The notes beneath the pieces are model-generated. The model saw only the letters and a program-made list of their open reading frames with translations. It ran no database searches and was not told the origin of the DNA. Below, piece after piece: positions 15,799-22,420 of a stretch of DNA of 22,420 nucleotides (position 1 is its first letter; the number at the start of each line of letters is the position of its first letter). Made by a program: the position numbers and the translations under genes. Source of the DNA: Candidatus Minthenecus merdequi (GTDB taxonomy: Bacteria; Bacteroidota; Bacteroidia; Bacteroidales; Paludibacteraceae); assembly GCA_018064385.1 (NCBI GenBank), contig JAGHVI010000194.1, positions 1 through 22,420 of the forward strand, in the 5' to 3' direction.

Positions 15799-16962
15799 TT
15801 ATTTTTCAAAGATATTGCGTAAAAGTTTCTTTGACTTCATACCAGAAAGGAGGAAGCGTACGTTAAGTTGCTGTTGGTGTTGGAGAGATTCGCCATCATA
15901 GTGAAGGTTATAGGATAGGTAACAATTGACAAACGAATTTCGGTAGATGTAGGCAAAGATATCCAGTCTGTTATAAATTTTTGATTGGTAGAAGGGGTCA
16001 CCTTGGTTTAGGAATGCTCCTCGATTATTGTAGTGAGGCATCATATTTTCGCCACAATAGAAGCGATTGTGAATGCCAAGAAACCACCAGTTGAAGTAAA
16101 TATCTGCGGTAAACCCTTGAGGTTTCTTGTAATTTTCGATGATACGGTCGTTTTGAATACCAAGGACGTAACCAAAGGTAACGGAAAAAGAATCAATAGG
16201 AGCAAGAAGATCAGTAAAGTCAAAACCAATCTGGGGCGAGACATAGAAGTCATCACAAACGCCATCGCGTGGAGTAGGTGCTTTGAAATTGGCTTTATGG
16301 TTAAGTTGTACGAAACCTCCGATATTGAACCATTTGTATTGGTAACGACCATCGATTACGACACGAAACATCTCGCGGCGATTTGTTTCCTGAGCTCCTC
16401 GCCAATCGCACATAAACTCAACATAACCACGATGGTCTTCGTATGACATCAGAGCACCTTGAATGTTAGGGTGAAAATAGCCAATAGAGTCATATAAAAG
16501 GAAATCAGGGAGTGAATGAAGACGTTGGGCAAAAGGAATTGCGCCAAGTCGGAGATTCACTCCTTTGTATTTATAGTGGTAGTAAGCAGTAGGGTCAAAC
16601 TGAACATCATTCCAGTTCCCACCGAGACGTTGTGTGTAATTAACACCTGCAATAAGGCGGTGCTTTCCACCAAGGAGGTCGCGAATCTGAACACCAATTT
16701 CAGGGGCTAGTCGAAAGTTGAAAATGGTCTGAGGATTTTGGTAAGGGTCGTGATATTCGCGGTTGTCAAAGTAAGAATAGAAATCGACATCGTAAATAAA
16801 CTTGACTTTGGCATTAGTTGTAGTTTTAGCATTGAGAGTGTCGAGAGGAATGGTTTTTGGCTTGGAATAACGCATCCAAAAGCCGCGGACTTGAATTGAA
16901 TCAGTTGCAGAAAGGGTTAGAACAGAGAGAATAAAGGCGGAGAAAAGTAATGCTTTTTTCAT
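15799..16962 (-). CDS. Predicted outer-membrane beta-barrel protein
   Basis: The 387-residue protein has a signal peptide (MKKALLF, hydrophobic core, likely cut after LSA at residue 19). The rest alternates polar and hydrophobic residues, rich in Tyr, Phe, Trp and Asn, as in transmembrane beta-strands, for example HRLIAGVNYTQRLGG and FDIFAYIY-like stretches. It has no lipobox and no TonB plug domain, so it is not SusC-like. It could be a porin or a surface-sugar channel. The gene starts 20 bases after the GH92 stop codon on the same strand, suggesting it serves the same pathway. The specific function is not known. Confidence 0.7.
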   Translation of the reverse strand: MKKALLFSAFILSVLTLSATDSIQVRGFWMRYSKPKTIPLDTLNAKTTTNAKVKFIYDVDFYSYFDNREYHDPYQNPQTIFNFRLAPEIGVQIRDLLGGKHRLIAGVNYTQRLGGNWNDVQFDPTAYYHYKYKGVNLRLGAIPFAQRLHSLPDFLLYDSIGYFHPNIQGALMSYEDHRGYVEFMCDWRGAQETNRREMFRVVIDGRYQYKWFNIGGFVQLNHKANFKAPTPRDGVCDDFYVSPQIGFDFTDLLAPIDSFSVTFGYVLGIQNDRIIENYKKPQGFTADIYFNWWFLGIHNRFYCGENMMPHYNNRGAFLNQGDPFYQSKIYNRLDIFAYIYRNSFVNCYLSYNLHYDGESLQHQQQLNVRFLLSGMKSKKLLRNIFEK

Positions 16963-16982
16963 AGAATGGGTAGTTTTTCGGA

Positions 16983-19772
16983 TTATCGTATAATGACTTC
17001 GTCAGCGAAGAGCCAAGATTGGTAGCCAGCACTGATGTGCCAATCAGGGAGAGGTCCATAATTTATCGCTTTAATTTTAACATAACGGGTTTTAGTGTTA
17101 AGGTCAACACCAAACTCGTGAATAGCAAACTCTTTATTGCGTTCGTCGATGACGGGGTATGCTGTATTCACAACCTTTCCTGCAAAAGTATAGTTAATGC
17201 CGTCATTAGATGTATAGACTTCAACAGCCGAAGGGAAAACAATCCAACTATTGATGTTTTCAAGGCACTCAATGCCTACGTGGTTGACTTGACGTATAGT
17301 GAGAAGATCAACAACAGCTTCCATATTTTTGAGCCAACCTTGCCAGCCACCAATGCGGTAATTAAGAGGACCGTGAAGGTTATCGACAAGTCCTTTCTCG
17401 CCATTCTCGGTATATTGAGGTTCGGGCCGTGTGATGTAGGTTAGAATCTTGTCAGGGACGAAGAGTGTCATAGAATGAGAGACAATCTCGCTATCATTCA
17501 TCTTAGGGTTGCGGGCGAAAGAATGAATCTCTGTTGTCTTTGAGATAGTTATCGGACCAGTATATAGTGTAAACGGTCCGAGATTTGAAAAAGAGTCCGA
17601 GAGAGCATAATATATTTGAGCATCGGGGTCTTTGCACGAAATAGAGACAACAGAAGAATCAGTAAATTGAGGTTGCCAATCTGAGAAAACAGGAGCAGGG
17701 GTTATGCGTTTCTGCTGAGGAATACCAGTGATGCTGTTGTCGTAAAACACGCCATTGCGGAGGAATTTGCCAGCTTTCCAAGAGTTGTCAATAACAAATT
17801 TACCAGATGAGCGATGGATTGTGACTTTTGAGAAGAGAGGTTCGACGGTGACATATTCGCCAGAACCAGGGCATACAGGATAGAATCCCATAGAACTCAT
17901 TACATACCAAGCGCTCATTTGTCCGCAATCCTCGTTACCGCAAAGACCTTCCGGAACAGGGGCATAGAGTTCATTGAGGATGCGATGGACGAACGAATTT
18001 GTTTTTTGTGGTTGACCGAAATAAGTATAAAGGTAAGCTGCATGGTGAGAAGGTTCGTTGCCATGAGCATATTGTCCAATGAGACCAGTGATATCAACCT
18101 GTTCACGACCAGAGGTTTCGCTGGACATCGAGAATAACGAGTCGAGGAAAGAGACAGCTTTGTCATTGCCTCCAAGCAAATCAGCCCAGCGGTAAACGTC
18201 GTGAGGGACGAATGAACTGTATTGCCAGCAATTAGCTTCAGTATAATGGTTGTTAACTTCAACTGGATTAAAAGGGGAAGTGAAAGCACCATTACGGCGA
18301 GCACGCATAAAACCAACAGAATCCATAATGTTCTGCCAAGACTGGCAGCGTTTGTAATACTTGTCGGACAGTGTTTGGTCATCAGGAGTTATGTAGTTGA
18401 TAAGTTTGGCTATGCACCAATCATCATAAGAATACTCAAGTGTTTTCGAGACAGACTCGTTGTCATCCTCCGAAGAAAGGAAATTGCGTAATGCATACAT
18501 TCGGTGAGCGTCAGTGCGGTTTGAAGTAGCAACTAAGCCCTCAAGGAGAGAGTTCATCATGTCTTTGTCCTGACGGCAGGGTTCAGAATTTAGGAATGCG
18601 TCAAGAATGACAGGAGCGCTGTGGTATCCAATCATACAATGCGTTTCGTTGGCAGCCAACTCCCACATAGTCAATTCCTGACCCTGTTCCCAGTGCATTT
18701 GCATTGAATACAGGAAGTCGTATGTAGCGTCAGGTTCGATGATTGACATAAGAGGGTGAAGTGCGCGGAAAGTGTCCCAAAGCGAGAAAACAGTATAGAC
18801 TTTGTGTTTATTTCCGGCAGTGTGAATTTGATTGTCTGTGCCACGATAGCGACCATCAGAATCGCTCCAAAGGTATGGAGAAGTGTAGCAGTGATAGAGG
18901 GCAGTATAGAAATTTTGGAGTTGCGTCAATGTGCCACCTTCGATTTTTATTTTTGAGAGAGTCTTGTTCCAGATGTCATCAGCTTTTTTGCGGGTTGAGT
19001 TGAAATTGTCATAGTCTTTTAGATTCCCGTATGCACCATTTATGTCAACGCCAGATATTGAGACATAGACTTCGACAGACTTGATACCATCGGGGAGAAA
19101 AACAATAGCTCTTGTATCATTGTCCAAATAGACGATACGTGTGTATGGAACTGAGGTACGGAGAGCAAAAAAACAGTATTGGTGGGGATTCCAAGACGAA
19201 CTTTCGCGATGACCAGCGATGACACCATCTGAGTTGTCCTTGATAAAACCTGCGTTTAGAACTTTGTCGCGGTGGTTAAGGTCAATGATGAAAGCTCTTT
19301 GTCCTTCGGGGTTATTGAAAGTATAGCGATGGACGGCAACACGTTCGGAGGTTGTAAGTTCGACCTTGATATTATAGCGGTCAAGGAGAACGCTATAGTA
19401 TCCGGGCGATGCTGTTTCGTCCTTGTGAGAAAAGTGGGATTTGTAATAATTAGAGGTACAAGACTTAGCACCATCAAGTAAAACAGGCATAAGAAGAATG
19501 TCACAGTAATCCTCGCAACCTGTACCACTGAGGTGCGTATGCGAAAAGCCGTATATAGTATCGTCGGAGAAGTGGTATCCGCTACAGCCATCCCAACCGC
19601 CGAGGCGAGTGTCAGGGCTCGGTTGAATCTGCCCAAAAGGTACAATAGCGCCAGGAAAAGTGTGACCGTGGAAGTCAGTACCTACCAATGGGTTGACATA
19701 TTGCGTAAGTTGGACACGGGCAGTGAGAGGGAGTGTCACGGCAAGGAGGAGCAGTAGGAGATTCTTTCTCAT
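16983..19772 (-). CDS. GH92 alpha-mannosidase with C-terminal F5/8 domain
   Basis: GH92 enzymes remove mannose from alpha-1,2 and other linkages of N-glycans or mannans, with calcium. The 929-residue protein has a signal peptide (about 1-18). The N-terminal beta-sandwich begins YVNPLVGTD and contains FPGAIVPFGQ and the YGFSHTHLSGTGC segment. The catalytic (alpha/alpha)6 part carries TEANCWQYS (511-519), GNEPSHHAAY (571-580) and GNEDCGQMSAWYV (612-624). Beyond the usual core, residues about 690-775 resemble a chitobiase C-terminal domain and about 780-929 an F5/8 type C (discoidin-like) domain for sugar binding. No lipobox is seen, so it is periplasmic or exported. Linkage specificity cannot be assigned. 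Confidence 0.93.
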   Translation of the reverse strand: MRKNLLLLLLAVTLPLTARVQLTQYVNPLVGTDFHGHTFPGAIVPFGQIQPSPDTRLGGWDGCSGYHFSDDTIYGFSHTHLSGTGCEDYCDILLMPVLLDGAKSCTSNYYKSHFSHKDETASPGYYSVLLDRYNIKVELTTSERVAVHRYTFNNPEGQRAFIIDLNHRDKVLNAGFIKDNSDGVIAGHRESSSWNPHQYCFFALRTSVPYTRIVYLDNDTRAIVFLPDGIKSVEVYVSISGVDINGAYGNLKDYDNFNSTRKKADDIWNKTLSKIKIEGGTLTQLQNFYTALYHCYTSPYLWSDSDGRYRGTDNQIHTAGNKHKVYTVFSLWDTFRALHPLMSIIEPDATYDFLYSMQMHWEQGQELTMWELAANETHCMIGYHSAPVILDAFLNSEPCRQDKDMMNSLLEGLVATSNRTDAHRMYALRNFLSSEDDNESVSKTLEYSYDDWCIAKLINYITPDDQTLSDKYYKRCQSWQNIMDSVGFMRARRNGAFTSPFNPVEVNNHYTEANCWQYSSFVPHDVYRWADLLGGNDKAVSFLDSLFSMSSETSGREQVDITGLIGQYAHGNEPSHHAAYLYTYFGQPQKTNSFVHRILNELYAPVPEGLCGNEDCGQMSAWYVMSSMGFYPVCPGSGEYVTVEPLFSKVTIHRSSGKFVIDNSWKAGKFLRNGVFYDNSITGIPQQKRITPAPVFSDWQPQFTDSSVVSISCKDPDAQIYYALSDSFSNLGPFTLYTGPITISKTTEIHSFARNPKMNDSEIVSHSMTLFVPDKILTYITRPEPQYTENGEKGLVDNLHGPLNYRIGGWQGWLKNMEAVVDLLTIRQVNHVGIECLENINSWIVFPSAVEVYTSNDGINYTFAGKVVNTAYPVIDERNKEFAIHEFGVDLNTKTRYVKIKAINYGPLPDWHISAGYQSWLFADEVIIR

Positions 19773-19782
19773 AGTATGGTTT

Positions 19783-20739
19783 TTATTTGCGGAGGTGAAT
19801 CAAGGCGGCAGAACCGAGTATTGCAACTTCGTTGTCCTTAAGTTCTGACATTCGAATGCAGCATTTGCCCTTGTAGATATCGAGGATATATTTGTCGAAG
19901 CTTTCGCGTAGAGGTTTGAGAAGGGGGTCTCCAACTTTGGCTGGTCCACCCATCAGAAAAATAGCTTCGGGAGCAGAGAATGTTACAGCGTTTGCCATAG
20001 CTAGTCCAAGGAGGTCTGCTGTACGGCGGTAAGTTTCGAGTGCAAGTGGGTCGCCAGCGTTGGCTGCTTTTCCAATCATAAGACTAGTAATTTCCGAGTC
20101 AGGAATAGACGAGGAAATCCAGGAAGTTTGGCTTTGATTATCAGTTCTAAGTTCGCAGTATGTTCGAACAATACCGCTGGCAGATGCGTATGCTTCGAGG
20201 CAACCCTTACGACCACAACCACACTGACGACCATTAGGAATAAGAATGCAATGACCGAGTTCGCCTGCTGTGCCTGTGCTGCCATGAACCAGTTTCCCAT
20301 CGATGACTATTCCACTGCCAACACCTGTTCCGAGAGTAAACATAATGAAATGTTGCAAACCTTTGGCTCCACCATAAACATATTCGCCGTAGGCAGCAGC
20401 ATTTGCATCGTTGCTGAGGACGACAGGGACGTTGATGTATTTGTAGAACTCCTTTTCAAATTCAAGAAGACCTTTCATTTTTAGATTAGGAGCATATTCG
20501 ACGCAGCCAGTATAGAAATTGCCATTAGGGGCACCCATACCAATGCCAGATAGGCTACTCAGATTCAGGTTATTTTCGGAGAACATAAGATTTATCTGCT
20601 CCATAATGTCCTTTACGTAGATATGGTAGTCAGAGTAAGGGGAAGTAGGGATGTTTTTGCGAGCAATGATTGTGCCATTCTCTGACACAAGACCAATGTC
20701 AGTGTTTGTGCCACCAACGTCAATACCAATTGAGTACAT
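19783..20739 (-). CDS. ROK-family sugar kinase
   Basis: ROK kinases phosphorylate cytoplasmic hexoses such as glucose, mannose, fructose or N-acetylglucosamine. The 318-residue protein has the ATP phosphate-binding motif DVGGTNTDIGL (7-17), catalytic base candidate D111 in SNDANAAAYGE, and the zinc-binding motif with H163, C173, C175 and C180 in CGCGRKGCLE. There is no N-terminal helix-turn-helix, so it is an enzyme and not a NagC-type repressor. It is the first gene of the leftward set, and the mannosidase begins 10 bases after its stop. The context suggests mannose or glucose as substrate, but this is inference. Confidence 0.92.
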   Translation of the reverse strand: MYSIGIDVGGTNTDIGLVSENGTIIARKNIPTSPYSDYHIYVKDIMEQINLMFSENNLNLSSLSGIGMGAPNGNFYTGCVEYAPNLKMKGLLEFEKEFYKYINVPVVLSNDANAAAYGEYVYGGAKGLQHFIMFTLGTGVGSGIVIDGKLVHGSTGTAGELGHCILIPNGRQCGCGRKGCLEAYASASGIVRTYCELRTDNQSQTSWISSSIPDSEITSLMIGKAANAGDPLALETYRRTADLLGLAMANAVTFSAPEAIFLMGGPAKVGDPLLKPLRESFDKYILDIYKGKCCIRMSELKDNEVAILGSAALIHLRK

Positions 20740-20767
20740 AGAGATATAGAAGTTTTTGATTATCGTG

Positions 20768-20775
20768 CAAAGGTA
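20768..20775 (-). promoter_or_regulatory. Promoter -7 box of the ROK-GH92-barrel set
   Basis: TACCTTTG is read on the minus strand, 28 bases upstream of the ROK start codon. The expected TTG about 20 bases upstream is missing, which may mean the promoter needs an activator. Confidence 0.6.
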
Positions 20776-20943
20776 GTAATTTTTTTTGGAAAACGACTTG
20801 TTTTTTTAGAAAAATCGAGAGGGAAATGGAAAATTGGGTATGAAAATTCAAAGGGTGTCGAGAAATATTTATGGTGAGTGTAATGTTAGTAAGAAATTTG
20901 ACACATAATACTATATTTAGGACTTGTTTTTGTAACTTATATC

Positions 20944-20974
20944 TTTGTTATGTTATAAAAAAGTCGTACCTTTG
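20944..20974 (+). promoter_or_regulatory. Promoter of the AraC-family gene
   Basis: TTTG at 20944-20947, a 19-base spacer and TACCTTTG at 20967-20974 fit the consensus. The upstream TTTG is itself the end of a second -7-like box, TATCTTTG at 20940-20947. The start codon is 27 bases after the downstream box. Confidence 0.75.
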
Positions 20975-21001
20975 TAAATAATAAGAAAAAAAGAAACTGA
21001 T

Positions 21002-21850
21002 ATGATAAATAAGGTAGATAACATTGTATTTACGGACAATATTGACTATGTATCGCAAACATTATTTAGTAGTGAGAACAAATATTGTCTCATTGTATGT
21101 AAGATAGGCGCAATACAGATAACAATTGGAAAAGAGGTTATTAGTTTGCAGAGCAATGAGATGGTGATACTGAGGACAGAGGCTTTTGTGGGGCATTTTA
21201 TGCGTACTCCTGATTTCAGCGGATATTTGCTGAGTATAGATAATAGGATGGTACAGGAGTTGATGATGGAGATGTGCAGAGTAGAGCCAAGGTGGTGGAA
21301 TGTAACGAAAATACTTCTGAGCAATCCTATTATTAAATTGGAAAATGAGAATTATAGAAAATTGTTAGATACATATTTCGCATTGTTGAAACTATATATG
21401 GAGGGGGAGCAAACTGAATATAGAAAAAGGACATATATGTTATTGGCTAAAGCGGCATCGTATGAAGTTCTGGCAGAGATAAATAAAGAGTTTATTAAAG
21501 AAGAGGTTGTTGATGCTTTTTCGTCAGCGGATCGTTTGGCGAGGGACTTTATAAATGATCTAAAGAATGATGATGGGACGCATCGTGAGGTTGCTTGGTA
21601 TGCAGCGAGGTTGAATATCACGCCAAAATACTTGTCGCATGTGTGTAAGGAGAAATTGAAGATGACAGCATCAAGTTTAATTCAGAAGGTAATGTGTGAG
21701 CGTATAAAGTATTTTTTGCTTAATACCGATATGAATATCAAAGAGATAGCATACAAACTTAAATTTCCGACTGTTTCATTTTTTTGCAAATATGTGAGGC
21801 AACATATTGGCGCATCACCTTTGGAAGTTAGGAATAAGGAGAGAGTTTGA
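21002..21850 (+). CDS. AraC-family transcriptional regulator
   Basis: The 282-residue protein has an N-terminal cupin-like sensing domain (about 25-85) with the SNEMVILRTEAFVGH stretch, a helical linker, and a C-terminal DNA-binding domain with two helix-turn-helix units at about 195-216 and 246-267. The second carries the family pattern NIKEIAYKLKFPTVSFFCKYVRQHIGASP, here split by F and C where many members have a glycine. It is cytoplasmic. It is transcribed divergently from the ROK gene, 262 bases apart, so it may regulate that set; no operator could be identified. AraC proteins with such domains often answer carbohydrate or stress signals, but the effector is unknown. Confidence 0.92.
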   Translation: MINKVDNIVFTDNIDYVSQTLFSSENKYCLIVCKIGAIQITIGKEVISLQSNEMVILRTEAFVGHFMRTPDFSGYLLSIDNRMVQELMMEMCRVEPRWWNVTKILLSNPIIKLENENYRKLLDTYFALLKLYMEGEQTEYRKRTYMLLAKAASYEVLAEINKEFIKEEVVDAFSSADRLARDFINDLKNDDGTHREVAWYAARLNITPKYLSHVCKEKLKMTASSLIQKVMCERIKYFLLNTDMNIKEIAYKLKFPTVSFFCKYVRQHIGASPLEVRNKERV

Positions 21851-21934
21851 AAAAGAATTATGTAGTTTTTCCCATCGAAAGCGGGACGGTCAGAGAAGAG
21901 ATTTAGACGGAAGATATACTTGTTTTTGAATTTA

Positions 21935-22127
21935 GGGTGGTTCTATTAATTACTCAAGTTTCGCATGTTCTGTTCTGGCTGGAAGCCAGTATCTTAGTAA
22001 CTGGGTACATACTCTGAGCTAAGCGAAGAGGATGTGCCCAGAGGAGAGGACTCTCTGCCGAGCCGGTGGCTGGAAGCCACTACCTTGAATGTGTGCATCA
22101 TTGTCGCTACAAGGTACTGTCTTCCAG
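21935..22127 (+). repeat. Structured intergenic element B
   Basis: It opens with the 17-mer GGGTGGTTCTATTAATT (21935-21951). After that lie hairpins CTGGC-TGGAA-GCCAG (21975-21989), a 10-base stem with one T-G pair (22001-22010 with 22032-22041), GTGGC-TGGAA-GCCAC (22066-22080) and an alternative long stem joining 22070-22087 to 22110-22127 with 16 of 18 pairs. Compared with element A it carries an extra internal section that ends by repeating TGGCTGGAAGCCA. The right arm TTATAGAACTCAC of element A is missing. Confidence 0.6.
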
Positions 22128-22293
22128 ACAGATATTATCAGTGACATACATACCGAGCACTTCATTTCCAGTTACCACCGCTTCGCTCAGTATTGCCTTC
22201 TATGCAATATACTTGGTCGCATTTTGATGTGCAATTTTGAACACCCTACCCGAAAGGGGCAATCAGCCCATAGCCCAAGTCAACGCCCTAGTT

Positions 22294-22318
22294 CCTCAAA
22301 AATCATTTTTGAGGTTTT
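22294..22318 (+). terminator. Hairpin with T run
   Basis: CCTCAAAAA (22294-22302) pairs perfectly with TTTTTGAGG (22306-22314) over a 3-base loop, followed by TTTT. It could end an araC-side transcript, though it lies 440 bases beyond that gene. Confidence 0.5.
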
Positions 22319-22385
22319 GATTAATCAACAAACACGCCCAAAAAGGGGCAAAAGCACTATAACACCATAAATTTCAACCTGTACC

Positions 22386-22404
22386 GACTTTTCGGACAGC
22401 CCCC
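22386..22404. mobile_element. Possible insertion-sequence terminus
   Basis: Read on the minus strand this is GGGGGCTGTCCGAAAAGTC. It resembles the GGCTGTC...AAAAGTC ends of some transposon families as I remember them. The interior would then lie to the left, where no transposase is present, so this would be a remnant or a miniature derivative. A matching partner end is not seen. Confidence 0.3.
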
Positions 22405-22420
22405 TCCCTTAAAATAATCC

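Larger units (their letters stand above)
21851..22420. other. Gene-free region with structured repeats and possible IS remnant
   Basis: No credible coding region is seen. An open frame of 93 codons at 22089-22370 overlaps hairpins and resembles no protein. The first 80 bases show nothing. Bases 21935-22127 hold element B, 22294-22318 a hairpin with a T run, 22317-22328 the palindrome TTGATTAATCAA, and 22386-22404 an IS-end-like sequence. From about 22140 the plus strand becomes rich in C and base composition changes, suggesting imported or decayed mobile DNA. Confidence 0.6.

Noticed and set aside
16033..16446. 137-codon open frame on the plus strand within the barrel gene
   Set aside because: The minus frame has a signal peptide and barrel pattern over 387 residues; the plus frame has neither.
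19783..20739. ROK protein as a NagC-type repressor
   Set aside because: No N-terminal DNA-binding domain: the ATP-binding motif begins at residue 7.
22089..22370. Open frame of 93 codons
   Set aside because: It runs through hairpins and palindromes, is rich in Ser and His without any recognisable domain, and has no promoter or family features.

Overview
The window looks like a chromosomal segment of a member of the Bacteroidota, most probably order Bacteroidales. The evidence is the repeated Bacteroidetes-type promoter (TTG or TTTG, a 19-20 base spacer, then TAnnTTTG) on both strands, the near absence of Shine-Dalgarno sequences, moderately AT-rich DNA, Bacteroidetes-typical gene neighbours (rsfS-ftsH-cdsA-psd; PASTA protein-rluD), a GH92 mannosidase and a secreted protein with a type IX-like C-terminal domain. 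The species cannot be named from the sequence alone.

Layout. Bases 1-237 hold two divergent promoters, one firing leftward out of the window and one for dnaG. A rightward gene block follows: dnaG, sufB, pnuC, rsfS, ftsH, cdsA, psd, then a small secreted protein at 8199-8699. After a fold-back, MITE-like element and a strong terminator comes a leftward block: rpmH (11471) to a three-PASTA membrane protein, rluD and a small membrane protein (ending at 8932). The rpmH and miaB promoters are divergent around 11500-11635. Rightward again are miaB, ddl, a polyprenyl diphosphate synthase and a protein of unknown function ending at 15785. Converging on it is a leftward three-gene set: a ROK sugar kinase (20739), a GH92 alpha-mannosidase and a predicted outer-membrane beta-barrel (to 15799). 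A divergent AraC-family regulator sits at 21002. The last 570 bases are gene-free but rich in hairpins and repeats, with a possible insertion-sequence remnant at the edge.

Function. Most genes are housekeeping: replication priming, Fe-S assembly, NAD precursor uptake, ribosome silencing, membrane proteolysis, phosphatidylethanolamine synthesis, rRNA and tRNA modification, cell-wall precursor synthesis and isoprenoid synthesis. The accessory part is the ROK-GH92-barrel set, which reads as a small module that frees, imports and phosphorylates mannose without a SusCD pair. Its regulator may be the divergent AraC protein.

The most unusual feature is a family of short intergenic repeats. One form, the 17-mer GGGTGGTTCTATTAATT, occurs three times exactly. 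A second form, GTGAGTTCTATAAATT and close variants, occurs four times, and there is one degenerate candidate. Several copies begin at or within about five bases of a stop codon. Two of the 17-mers begin larger structured elements (12958-13087 and 21935-22127) that share sequence and hairpins, and one hairpin is preserved by a compensatory change. I do not recognise this family.
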